Shown: positions 18,069-25,513 of the stretch, one piece after another | Position numbering within the stretch: the stretch's first letter is position 1 | Layout: each line of letters opens with the position of its first letter | NCBI RefSeq assembly: GCF_014268755.2 | Contig: NZ_CP077093.1 | Span: forward strand, 1,910,001 to 1,974,000 | Direction of reading: 5' to 3' | DNA length: 64,000 nt | From: Pseudomonas vanderleydeniana | GTDB lineage: Bacteria; Pseudomonadota; Gammaproteobacteria; Pseudomonadales; Pseudomonadaceae | Notes under the pieces: generated by a model | What the model was told of the DNA's origin: nothing | Databases searched by the model: none | What the model saw: only the letters and a program-made list of their open reading frames with translations | Program-made: the position numbers and the translations under genes

Positions 18069-18872
18069 TCAGTGATCCTGGGTGGTGGTTTCGACTGCGC
18101 TCAGAAACTCGAGCAGGGTCCGGTTGAAGACCTGGGGTTGGTCCAGTGGGGTAGCGTGACGGGAGTCGTTGATGACTACCAGTCGGGCATCGGGAATAAG
18201 TTTGACATAGCTTTGCTTGAGCGAGACCGGCGTGTAGTCGCGGTCGGCGCTGACGATCAGGGTTGGACAGGTGATCGCCGACAGTCGTTCCTGAACGCCC
18301 CAGTCGACGATGGCATCGAAGCTGGCGAGGTAGGCGCGCTTGTCGTTCCTGGCCCAGCGCTCGGTCATCTTGCGGCGCAATTCGGCCTGTTCCGGCTTGG
18401 GAAAGAGCATCGAGCCCAGGGCCTTGCCGATGCTGTTCAGGCTCAGCAGGCGCGCCAGGCTCCAGCGCTTGGCCCACTGCCAGTAATCGTTGGCGGTGCG
18501 GACCTTGACCTCAGGCGCGCTGTTGACCACGCACAGGCTGCGAAGCAGCCGGGGGCGGTCGACGGCCAGCTGGAAACCGATCATGCCGCCCATCGACAGG
18601 CCCACCAGGTGCGTGGGGCCCAGCTCCAGGTGTTCGATCAGGGCCACCACGTCGGCGGTGAAACCGGCGATGCTGTAGCGCTGGCGTGGCTTGTCGGAGC
18701 GGCCGTGGCCGCGGATGTCGACGACGATCACCCGATAGCGCTCGGCCAGGACCGGCACCTGCAGTTCCCAGTCCAGGCCACTGGAGCCCAGCCCGTGGAC
18801 CAGCAGAACCGGCGTGCCCTCGCCGTGTTCCTCGTAGTGCAGCCTGCAACCATCGTGTTCGAAATAGGCCAT
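18069..18872 (-). CDS. Alpha/beta-hydrolase
   Basis: 267 residues with the alpha/beta-hydrolase fold. The oxyanion region is LVHGLGSSGLDW, the nucleophile elbow is GLSMGG (S93), the acid is probably the aspartate in VSADRDYTP and the histidine is in DSRHATPLDQP near the C-terminus. Relatives are called hydrolases or 3-oxoadipate enol-lactonase-like esterases, but there is no catabolic context here, so the substrate is open. It lies between a LysR gene (14 bp) and ppiA (3 bp) in one operon. Confidence 0.82.
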   Translation of the reverse strand: MAYFEHDGCRLHYEEHGEGTPVLLVHGLGSSGLDWELQVPVLAERYRVIVVDIRGHGRSDKPRQRYSIAGFTADVVALIEHLELGPTHLVGLSMGGMIGFQLAVDRPRLLRSLCVVNSAPEVKVRTANDYWQWAKRWSLARLLSLNSIGKALGSMLFPKPEQAELRRKMTERWARNDKRAYLASFDAIVDWGVQERLSAITCPTLIVSADRDYTPVSLKQSYVKLIPDARLVVINDSRHATPLDQPQVFNRTLLEFLSAVETTTQDH

Positions 18873-18886
18873 CGGTCAACGTCCTG

Positions 18887-19810
18887 TCAGGCTTGCAGGG
18901 GAGCGGCAAACGGTGCATCCAGCGGTGCGGTGTCGAAGGTGCGCAGCAGTTCGACGAGAATCTGCGTGGCCGGCCCCAGGGGTTTGTCCTTGTTCGAGTA
19001 CAGGTAGAACGCCGGGTGGCGACTGCCGCCCTGGTCCAAGGGTAGTTGCTTGAGCAGGCCTTCGCGGATTTCCCGTTCGATCAGGTGGCGCGGCAGCCAG
19101 GCGAAGCCCAGGCCATTGCCGACGAAGCTGGCGGCGGTGGCCAGGCTGCCGACGGTCCAGCGCTGTTCGGCGCCGAGCCAGCCGACGTCCCGTGGCTGCT
19201 GGCGGCCGGAGTCGCGGATCACCACTTGCAACTGGCTCTCCAGGTCCTGGAAGGTCAGTTGTCGTTGCAGACGGTGCAGGGCGTGTTCCGGGTGGGCGAC
19301 GGCGACGAACTCTACCGTGCTCATTTCCGTACCCAGGTAGCCGCGAATATTGACGCTGCTGATAGCGAGGTCGGCGACGCCCTCGAGCAGTACCTCCTCG
19401 ACCCCGGACAGTACTTCTTCACGCAGGCGAACGCGGCAGCCGCGGCTCTGCGGCATGAACGCGGTCAGCGCGCGGACCAGCCGGGCGTTGGGGTAGGCGG
19501 CATCGACCACCAGCCGCACCTCGGCCTCCCAGCCTTGCTCCATGTGGTGCGCCAGGTCCTCGAGCTGGCTGGCCTGCTTGACCAGTTGCCGCGAGCGTCG
19601 CAACAGCACCTCGCCGGCTTCGGTCAGCACCGCCTTGCGCCCGTCGATACGCAGCAGCGGCACGCCGAGCTGATCCTGCATGCGGGCCACGGTATAGCTG
19701 ACGGACGACTGCGAGCGGTGCAGGGCTTCGGCCGCCTGGGCGAAGCCACCATGATCGACCACGGCCTGCAGCGTTCGCCATTGATCGAGGGTCACGCGGG
19801 GCGCTTTCAA
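18887..19810 (-). CDS. LysR-family transcriptional regulator
   Basis: 307 residues: N-terminal winged helix-turn-helix (about 5-64, with AEALHRSQSSVSYTVARMQDQ-type recognition helix) and a C-terminal periplasmic-binding-like effector domain. A TTG start at 19808-19810 is chosen because AGAGGAA lies 6 bp upstream; the open frame to 19846 has no better start. It heads the minus-strand run and is linked through a small secreted-protein gene to an azoreductase on the other side, the arrangement I recall at P. aeruginosa PA3223-PA3228. It may control the azoreductase or the operon. Confidence 0.82.
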   Translation of the reverse strand: MKAPRVTLDQWRTLQAVVDHGGFAQAAEALHRSQSSVSYTVARMQDQLGVPLLRIDGRKAVLTEAGEVLLRRSRQLVKQASQLEDLAHHMEQGWEAEVRLVVDAAYPNARLVRALTAFMPQSRGCRVRLREEVLSGVEEVLLEGVADLAISSVNIRGYLGTEMSTVEFVAVAHPEHALHRLQRQLTFQDLESQLQVVIRDSGRQQPRDVGWLGAEQRWTVGSLATAASFVGNGLGFAWLPRHLIEREIREGLLKQLPLDQGGSRHPAFYLYSNKDKPLGPATQILVELLRTFDTAPLDAPFAAPLQA

Positions 19811-19859
19811 GTTGGGTTCCTCTTGTCCTAAGCTGGCGGTCCACATTGGAGACCGCCGA

Positions 19860-20174
19860 ATGAGAAAGTTCTGTTGTGTGTTGCTGGCCTTGCTACCGCT
19901 CAGCGCCTTTGCCTACCCGATCGATGTCGAGAAACAGCTCAATGGCCTGAGCATCGACTACACGGCCCATGACACCGACCAGGACATCGGCTCCCTCCAG
20001 TTGAACAACTACGGCAAGACCGACGCGCTGTGCCGGGTAGTGTTCACCAATGGCCCCGAGGCGCCGAAGACCCGCCAGGTGGAGGTGCTGGCCGGTAAAA
20101 GCGTGAACGTCACCGCCAAGTTCAACCGCAAGATCATCCGGCTGCGGATGAACCTCAGTTGCACGGCGAAATGA
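19860..20174 (+). CDS. Small secreted hypothetical protein
   Basis: 104 residues with a clear signal peptide (MRKFCCVLLALLPLSAFA) and a short, probably beta-rich mature domain with two cysteines (CRVVF and the C-terminal SCTAK) that could form a disulfide. No catalytic motif is visible. I recall homologues being labelled 3-phosphoglycerate kinase in databases; the sequence has nothing of that enzyme. It starts 49 bp from the divergent LysR gene and precedes the azoreductase, so the LysR protein could control it. Confidence 0.75.
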   Translation: MRKFCCVLLALLPLSAFAYPIDVEKQLNGLSIDYTAHDTDQDIGSLQLNNYGKTDALCRVVFTNGPEAPKTRQVEVLAGKSVNVTAKFNRKIIRLRMNLSCTAK

Positions 20175-20321
20175 CACCACCGTTCCATTACCGATAAGCA
20201 TGCGCCTTCTATGAACAAATTTATAGATAGGTTGAAGCAGATTTTTCCGCTTTTTAATCGATATCGTCCTGTTTAATCTTTGCTCCATCGACTTAACGCA
20301 TTCACCGATGGAGCACTTCCC

Positions 20322-20921
20322 ATGTCCCGCGTACTGATCATCGAAAGCAGCGCCCGCCAGCAAGACTCGGTTTCCCGTCAGCTGACCCAGCAGTTCATCA
20401 GCCAATGGAAAGCCGCGCATCCCGCCGACGAGATCACTGTGCGTGACCTGGCGCAGAACCCGGTGCCACACCTGGACAGCAACCTGCTGGGCGGCTGGAT
20501 GAAACCGCAGGAACAACGCAGCGCGATCGAGCAGGCTTCCCTGGAACGTTCCAACGAGCTGACTGACGAACTGCTGGCGGCCGACGTGCTGGTGCTGGCC
20601 GCGCCGATGTACAACTTCGCCATCCCCAGCACCCTCAAGGCCTGGCTGGACCACGTGCTGCGTGCCGGCGTGACCTTCAAGTACACCGAAACCGGGCCGC
20701 AGGGCCTGCTGACCGGCAAGCAAGCCTACGTGCTGACCGCGCGTGGCGGGTTGTACGCCGGTGGCACCAACGACCACCAGGAACCCTACCTGCGCCAGGT
20801 GCTGGCCTTCATCGGCATCCATGACGTGGACTTCATCCATGCCGAAGGCCTGAACATGGGCGGCGACCTGCACGAGAAGGGCCTGAACCAGGCGAAAGCC
20901 CGCCTGGCCCAGATCGCCTGA
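20322..20921 (+). CDS. azoR: FMN-dependent NADH-azoreductase
   Basis: 199 residues of the AzoR/acyl-carrier-phosphodiesterase-like flavodoxin-fold family, which reduces quinones and azo bonds with NAD(P)H. Visible signatures: N-terminal ESSARQQDSVSR FMN-phosphate loop, APMYNFAIPSTLKAWLDHV FMN-binding segment, and TARGGLYAGG. The open frame begins earlier, but ATG 20322 follows GGAG and gives the normal N-terminus MSRVLIIESS. By neighbourhood it corresponds to azoR3 of P. aeruginosa. A terminator follows about 120 bp downstream. Confidence 0.9.
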   Translation: MSRVLIIESSARQQDSVSRQLTQQFISQWKAAHPADEITVRDLAQNPVPHLDSNLLGGWMKPQEQRSAIEQASLERSNELTDELLAADVLVLAAPMYNFAIPSTLKAWLDHVLRAGVTFKYTETGPQGLLTGKQAYVLTARGGLYAGGTNDHQEPYLRQVLAFIGIHDVDFIHAEGLNMGGDLHEKGLNQAKARLAQIA

Positions 20922-21038
20922 GGTCTTAATCTTCAGCTAATCGCGAAGGGGTTAACTGTCTGCAAGTTCTTCAAACAGCCCCTTCAAGTTGTTTGCGCAT
21001 CGAACCTCCCTTTGCACTGGTTGCTCCTGAGTGCATGT

Positions 21039-21077
21039 AACCCGATCCGGCCCCCGTGCCCGATCGGGTTTTTTTAT
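21039..21077 (+). terminator. Rho-independent terminator
   Basis: AACCCGATC and GATCGGGTT pair around a 12-nt GC-rich loop and are followed by a run of Ts. It is 118 bp after the azoR stop. Confidence 0.8.
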
Positions 21078-21158
21078 GGCCGCGCGCCGGAAAAGCCGTT
21101 AAGGTCGCCGCCATTCATTTTGTGCGAAATTCCTGATTCCCCTGGCTTGACACCACTC

Positions 21159-21389
21159 CTGTAGGAGCCGGGCTTGCCCGCGAATGGGCCCTCAAGGCCG
21201 CTAGGCTGTGTGTGAAATTGTTTGAAACGCGGGTTAGCAAGGCAAAAACCGGCGAGGAACGACCGGGGGCGCGCCCGACTTGACTGGTTGTCAATGAGCA
21301 TTCCGAGCCGGTTTTTAACGCCGCATAACCAAGTTTCAAGCGATTTCATACATAGCCTGAAAGCTTCGCGGGCAAGCCCGGCTCTCACA
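21159..21389. repeat. REP pair split by a miniature element
   Basis: Left arm TGTAGGAGCCGGGCTTGCCC at 21160 and right arm TTCGCGGGCAAGCCCGGCTC ending near 21389 are inverted copies, but they are about 180 bp apart instead of 40-90 bp because the element at 21203-21358 lies between them. With the terminator, these account for the 503-bp gap between azoR and the next exporter. Confidence 0.75.
21203..21358. mobile_element. MITE-like miniature inverted-repeat element, about 156 bp
   Basis: The ends AGGCTGTGTGTGAAATTGTT and AGGCTATGTATGAAATCGCT (second read on the other strand) are the outer parts of two imperfect inverted arms of about 60 bp each, which also share TTGAAAC, GGTTA and AAAAACCGGC. 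The centre is a GC-rich stretch with no room for a transposase. I see no clear target-site duplication. It resembles a non-autonomous transposon remnant. Confidence 0.65.
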
Positions 21390-21424
21390 GAGGTTGTGTT
21401 CGGCCACAACATCTACGAGGCCTC

Positions 21425-22294
21425 ATGGGTTACCTGCTTATCGTCACGCTGATCCAGGCGTTTTCCTTCAACCTGATCGGCGAATACCTGGCCGGTCACG
21501 TCGACAGCTATTTCGCGGTACTGGTCCGGGTGGTACTGGCCGGGTTGATCTTCATCCCGCTGACCCGCTGGCGCCAGGTGCCACCGGCGTTCATGCGCGG
21601 CATGCTGCTGATCGGCGCTCTGCAGTTCGGCGTCACCTACGTTTGCCTGTACCTGAGCTTTCGCGTGCTGACGGTGCCGGAAGTCCTGTTGTTCACCATC
21701 CTCACGCCGTTGCACGTGACCCTGATCGAAGATGCCCTCAACCGGCGTTTCAACCCGTGGGCGCTGGTCGCGGCCCTGGTGGCGGTCAGTGGTGCGGCGG
21801 TGATCCGCTATGACCGGATCAACCCGGACTTCTTCATGGGCTTCCTGCTGCTGCAACTGGCCAACTTCACCTACGCTGCGGGCCAGGTCATGTACAAGCA
21901 CCTGGTCGCACGCCATCCGAGCGACCAGCCGCACTACCGGCATTTCGGCTACTTCTTCCTCGGGGCGTTGGCGGTGGCGTTGCCGGCCTTCCTGCTGTTC
22001 GGCAAGGCCCATTACCTGCCGGATGGCACTGCGCAGTGGCTGGTGCTGGTGTTCCTCGGCCTGGTCGCCACGGCGTTGGGCATGTACTGGTGGAACAAGG
22101 GGGCGTGCCTGGTCAACGGTGGCACCCTGGCGGTGATGAACAACCTGCACGTTCCGGTTGGGCTGTTGATGAATCTGCTGATCTGGAACCTGCACGAAGA
22201 TCTGCTGCGCCTGTTCGTGGGCGGTGGTGTCATCCTGGCTGCGGTCTGGATCAGCCGCTTGGGCGTGCGCCGATCTGACACTCATTGTGCATAA
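21425..22294 (+). CDS. EamA/DMT-family transporter
   Basis: 289 residues with about ten hydrophobic helices in two EamA halves. The sequence type (IQAFSFNLIGEYLAGHVDSYFAV start, ALGMYWWNKGACLVNGGTLAVMNNLHVPVG near the end) is the branch annotated as carboxylate/amino acid/amine transporter. Substrate not determinable. It is alone, flanked by repeats on both sides, and its upstream region is occupied by the MITE and REP arms, so its promoter must lie within or very near them. Confidence 0.8.
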   Translation: MGYLLIVTLIQAFSFNLIGEYLAGHVDSYFAVLVRVVLAGLIFIPLTRWRQVPPAFMRGMLLIGALQFGVTYVCLYLSFRVLTVPEVLLFTILTPLHVTLIEDALNRRFNPWALVAALVAVSGAAVIRYDRINPDFFMGFLLLQLANFTYAAGQVMYKHLVARHPSDQPHYRHFGYFFLGALAVALPAFLLFGKAHYLPDGTAQWLVLVFLGLVATALGMYWWNKGACLVNGGTLAVMNNLHVPVGLLMNLLIWNLHEDLLRLFVGGGVILAAVWISRLGVRRSDTHCA

Positions 22295-22314
22295 GCGCAC
22301 TGTCCCCTGTAGGC

Positions 22315-22345
22315 GTGCTCGTTCCCACGCTCCGCGTCACTAGTG
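22315..22345. repeat. Fragment of the GTTCCCACGC repeat family
   Basis: CTCGTTCCCACGCTCCGCGT is the left end of the palindrome seen complete at 22541-22647. It stops abruptly at CACTAGTGTCCGGTAAAA, which looks like a foreign junction; the latter string could be an insertion-sequence end, but no element body follows. Confidence 0.5.
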
Positions 22346-22380
22346 TCCGGTAAAAACCGAAAGGGGCACGCCGCAGCCTT

Positions 22381-22513
22381 TGTGGCGAGCGGGCTTGTCG
22401 GGACGTTGCACCGCCGCGCTCGGCTGCAAAGCAGCCGTAACCCCGCTGATGCATCGCGTTGACCGGATCTGGGGGCGCTCCGCGCCCCAGCGCAGGCAAG
22501 CCTGCTCGCCACA
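22381..22513. repeat. REP pair with the 16-bp insert in the left arm
   Basis: Left arm TGTGGCGAGCGGGCTTG is interrupted at 22398-22413 by TCGGGACGTTGCACCG, the complement of the insert seen at 6674, 42381 and 59500. The right arm ends GCAAGCCTGCTCGCCACA at 22513. It belongs to the 412-bp repeat-filled gap between the exporter and the convergent small periplasmic gene. Confidence 0.75.
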
Positions 22514-22540
22514 TTGGTCCGTGGTGCAACTAGGTGATTT

Positions 22541-22647
22541 GATCGTTCCCACGCTCCGCGTGGGAATGCAGCCCGTGACGCTCTGCGTCACAAGAGCGGA
22601 CGCCGAGCGTCCAGAGAGGCATTTCCACGCAGTACGTGGGAACGATC
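22541..22647. repeat. 107-bp palindromic repeat of a second family
   Basis: Starts GATCGTTCCCACGCTCCGCG and ends in the complement CGTGGGAACGATC, with nested hairpins (GTGACGCTCTGCGTCAC, and GGACGCCGAGCGTCC). It is unrelated in sequence to the REP arms and represents a different dispersed palindrome family. Confidence 0.75.
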
Positions 22648-22706
22648 GGCGGTAGTCTGCTGCGGGCGGCGCTTCAGGGAGATTTGCAGTGCAGGCCCTG
22701 AATCGA

Positions 22707-23153
22707 TCACGCCGGGTGGATCATGACGTTGATCCGCCGCCGCTCGATGACCTTGAGCGCGCCGGCGCCGCCGGTGAGCTTGTCGAAGGTGACGGTCACA
22801 TCCGCGTTTTTCGCCGGGCTGGGCTCGACCTTGATGACCTGGTAGGTCTTGCCATCCACGACTTCGGTCGCGGCAGCGTCCTGGAACTTGATCGTTGCGG
22901 CATCCGACGTGCTGGCGACCCAGGTTTCACCCTGCTTGACCATCAGTTTTGCACGGTAGGCATCGCCGGCGACGCTGTGGAAAGTGCAGCCATCGAAGGC
23001 TTCAGTCTGCGTCTCGCAGTACGGTGCCTTGGCTCCCGGGCGCAGCGGATTCTCGATCGCATAGGCAACGTCTTCGGCTTTGCCGGGTGGGTTGGCGAAG
23101 GCGTAGCTGCAGGCCAGGGCGCTGATGAGACTGATGGAAAGTTTGCTGATCAT
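22707..23153 (-). CDS. Hypothetical periplasmic protein
   Basis: 148 residues with a signal peptide (MISKLSISLISALACSYAFA, cleavage before NPPGKAED). Two cysteines (YCETQ and GCTFH) could form a disulfide. The middle shows KLMVKQGETWVAS and a later VTVTFDKL segment, suggesting a small beta-rich domain. No family recognised. ATG 23153 is preferred over the upstream in-frame ATG because GAGG precedes it. It is 90 bp downstream of the FAD oxidoreductase on the same strand and may be its periplasmic partner. Confidence 0.65.
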   Translation of the reverse strand: MISKLSISLISALACSYAFANPPGKAEDVAYAIENPLRPGAKAPYCETQTEAFDGCTFHSVAGDAYRAKLMVKQGETWVASTSDAATIKFQDAAATEVVDGKTYQVIKVEPSPAKNADVTVTFDKLTGGAGALKVIERRRINVMIHPA

Positions 23154-23243
23154 TGCAGGCATCCTCAAGTGATCGACACTTGAACCCGCGCACGGCTGGC
23201 CGACGCGGGTTCGACTGTCTCTTCAATAAAACCCCTCGGGGTC

Positions 23244-24680
23244 TCAGGCTTCGAGCCCGGCGCGGGCCTGGCCGGTACGCAGCGTGAAATTCACGCCGAT
23301 CGACAGCGCTGGTTCCGGCGGATTCCAGTTCGGCTTCGGTGCCGCCAGCAGGAACTCGGTCAGGCTCTCGTTCTTGCCTGCCAGCATGTTGGCCAGCAAC
23401 GTGCCGGTAGCGGTGCCACGGACGGTGCCCAGGCCGTTGCAACCCAACGCGCCGTAGACGTTCTCGCGCAGTTGGCCGAAGAAGCCCTGGCCGTTGCGGG
23501 TCATGGCCAGGCCGCCACCCCAGGTGTGTTCGAACTCGACATTGGTCAACGTCGGGAAGCGCCGTTCGAAGGACAACCGGTGGGACTGGCGAACCTTGTC
23601 GGTGTAGCCCGGCTTGTGGCGACCATCAGGGTTGAAGCTGAAGCTGTTGCGCACCAGGATCCGGTTGTCGTGAGTGCGGCGCAGGGTGCTGCCGAACGGA
23701 TCGGCCGGGATCACGCCCCAGAAGTCCTTGCCGCCGATGCTGGCCTGCTCGGCCGCGGTCAGTGGGCGGGTCAGGCTGCCGTAGGTGAAGATCGGCAGCA
23801 TGCGGCCCTGCAGGAAGCCGAAATACTGGCCGAAGGCGTTGTTGGCGAGGATCAGCTTGTCGGCGATGATCCGGCCGGTCGGGTGGTGCAGGGTGGTTTT
23901 CTGACCGTAATCGACCGCGGTGATCGGCGTGTCTTCGTACAGCTTGACGTTCTCCGGCAGGCTGTCGGCCAGGCCTTTGACCAGCGCCGATGGCTGGACC
24001 AGCATGGTGCCCGGGGTGAACAGTGCCTTGCGGTAGAACGAGGTGCCGATGTGCTCCTTCAGCTCGTCGCCCTCGATGAGCTGCACCTTCTCGCCGAGTT
24101 TCTCCAGGCCGCCACGGTAGGCGTTGAGCACCGCGATGCCCTTGTCCTCGATGGCCGCCTGGTACTTGCCGGAGTGGCGCAACTGGGCGTCGACGATGTT
24201 GTGCTGCTCCACCAGGTCACGAAGGATGTGCTGGCCGCGCTGGTTCAGCGCCAGGATGTTCTTGGCGTTGGCCTGGTCACCGATGTAGTCCGGTGCGCCG
24301 ATGTCGTGGGGCACGTCGATGAGGAAGCCGGCGTTGCGCCCCGACGTGCCGAAACCGACCTGCTGGGCCTCGACGAGGATGACCGTGTCATTGGGGAAGT
24401 TCAGCGCCAATTGGCGGGCTGCCGCCAGGCCGGTGAAGCCACCACCGATCACCACCCAGGGAGCCTGGGCATCGCCAATCAGTGGCGGGCGCGGCTGACG
24501 CAGGCGGCTGGTGTGGAACCAGCCGGGGGAGGAGTCGTCGCTGGGCAGCGAACCGATGCGCTGCAGGCTGTCCGGATCGCTTGGCAAACCATCGGACAGC
24601 AGCGACGCCGCGCCCCCGGCTGCCACGATACCGGCACCTACGCCAGCGCCAATCAGTAGATTTCTTCGTGAGACGGTCAT
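23244..24680 (-). CDS. Tat-exported FAD-dependent oxidoreductase (DAO/PuuB-like)
   Basis: 478 residues. The N-terminus MTVSRRNLLIGAGVGAG carries a twin-arginine motif and a hydrophobic stretch, so the folded flavoprotein is probably exported or anchored. A DAO-type FAD-binding fold starts at VVIGGGFTGLAAARQLA (GGGFTG at 79-84), followed by a GFGTSGRNAGF segment as in amine and gamma-glutamylputrescine oxidases, and the C-terminal ALGCNGLGTVRGTATG flavin motif. The probable reaction is oxidation of an amine or amino acid. A signal peptide is unusual for the PuuB branch. The 305-bp divergent gap upstream holds a palindrome at 24792. Confidence 0.8.
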   Translation of the reverse strand: MTVSRRNLLIGAGVGAGIVAAGGAASLLSDGLPSDPDSLQRIGSLPSDDSSPGWFHTSRLRQPRPPLIGDAQAPWVVIGGGFTGLAAARQLALNFPNDTVILVEAQQVGFGTSGRNAGFLIDVPHDIGAPDYIGDQANAKNILALNQRGQHILRDLVEQHNIVDAQLRHSGKYQAAIEDKGIAVLNAYRGGLEKLGEKVQLIEGDELKEHIGTSFYRKALFTPGTMLVQPSALVKGLADSLPENVKLYEDTPITAVDYGQKTTLHHPTGRIIADKLILANNAFGQYFGFLQGRMLPIFTYGSLTRPLTAAEQASIGGKDFWGVIPADPFGSTLRRTHDNRILVRNSFSFNPDGRHKPGYTDKVRQSHRLSFERRFPTLTNVEFEHTWGGGLAMTRNGQGFFGQLRENVYGALGCNGLGTVRGTATGTLLANMLAGKNESLTEFLLAAPKPNWNPPEPALSIGVNFTLRTGQARAGLEA

Positions 24681-24791
24681 TTCAGGTTAACTCTGAGAGG
24701 AGGGAAAACTTTTCAAACGTCGCCAGGCACACGGTTTCTGGCGATGCGCCGCGCTCTGGGCAGCTGAATGTGTTGATGTGGATCAATGAAT

Positions 24792-24821
24792 TCACAATGT
24801 ATACATAATGTATAATTGTGA
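24792..24821. promoter_or_regulatory. Palindromic GntR-like operator candidate
   Basis: TCACAATGTATACAT and ATGTATAATTGTGA form an AT-rich inverted repeat around a perfect ATGTATACAT core, in an otherwise GC-rich genome. TGTATACA-type cores are typical of GntR-family operators. It lies about 110 bp upstream of the FAD oxidoreductase start and 165 bp before the next plus-strand gene. No GntR gene is in the window. The rest of the 305-bp gap shows nothing else. Confidence 0.5.
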
Positions 24822-24985
24822 GTTGGCACAGTCAAACCTTTGCTGGCGTGCCCGGGCTTGAGCGGTTTTGGCCTTCGCTGTCGGTGTCGGTTTGGTGATG
24901 TCGGAGGGTGGGCAGTCTGTCCGGAACGGAGCCTGCAGCGGTTTTGCCCTGTCGATATTGGAAAGGGTAGAGAGGGGGAGCATCC

Positions 24986-25321
24986 ATGTGGTATCCACAG
25001 ACTCCAGACGGTCGATACTTCGTGGTCAAGGACCGGCTTTGGCGGTGTTCCAATCCCGCGCTGCCGGAATCGCTGCGCCAGCAGCATGTGAACGAACTGA
25101 TGCAGGCGCGGCGAGACGTGAAGCAGGCGATGGGCAACGACGATGCCCATGCGCTGAAGGTTGCCAGGGCACGGGTCGATGCGGCGAAGGTGGCGCTAGG
25201 CGAACGCGGCGCGCCCTGGTGGACCGATGGGAGCCCGGACTACAACCGGCACAACGTCATGCGAACGCCCTATGCGCAGTGGTACCGGTCGTTGAGTGCA
25301 GCGGCGGATGGCAGTTCGTAG
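24986..25321 (+). CDS. Conserved hypothetical protein (MWYPQTPDGRYFVV family)
   Basis: 111 residues, hydrophilic, without signal peptide or membrane segment. It starts MWYPQTPDGRYFVV, has LWRCSNPALPE, a helical charged middle (RRDVKQAMG) and ends with a GERGAPWWTDGSPDYNR motif and TPYAQWYR. I recognise this as a widespread but uncharacterised family in Proteobacteria. The start follows an AGAGGGGGAGC ribosome-binding stretch. It stands alone after the GntR-like palindrome; function not predictable. Confidence 0.72.
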   Translation: MWYPQTPDGRYFVVKDRLWRCSNPALPESLRQQHVNELMQARRDVKQAMGNDDAHALKVARARVDAAKVALGERGAPWWTDGSPDYNRHNVMRTPYAQWYRSLSAAADGSS

Positions 25322-25399
25322 TGTGCGAAGGCGTAGCCGGCCGTTTGGGGATTCATCGTTTCCTGTGGCAGGTTCGGGGTGACCTTGAACATGGCAAAT

Positions 25400-25419
25400 C
25401 TCCAACCCGGTGGTTGGAG
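25400..25419. terminator. Hairpin in the gap between a hypothetical gene and the acetyltransferase
   Basis: CTCCAACC and GGTTGGAG form a perfect 8-bp stem with a CGGT loop between two convergent genes. There is no T-run, so it is at most a weak bidirectional terminator. Confidence 0.35.
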
Positions 25420-25513
25420 CCGTCACTCCATCCCTCCAGATACGATTCCCGACTCCAGAATGAGGGAGCCTCAAACTGTTTCGAGAGTGGGAATGCTTTC
25501 CGGTATTGAGAGC

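Noticed and set aside
16689..19007. 772-codon plus-strand open frame
   Set aside because: Runs antisense through ABC exporter, ppiA and hydrolase genes, all with clear motifs.
21074..21412. Minus-strand open frame across the MITE and REP arms
   Set aside because: It translates repeat DNA; repeats of this kind give similar spurious peptides.
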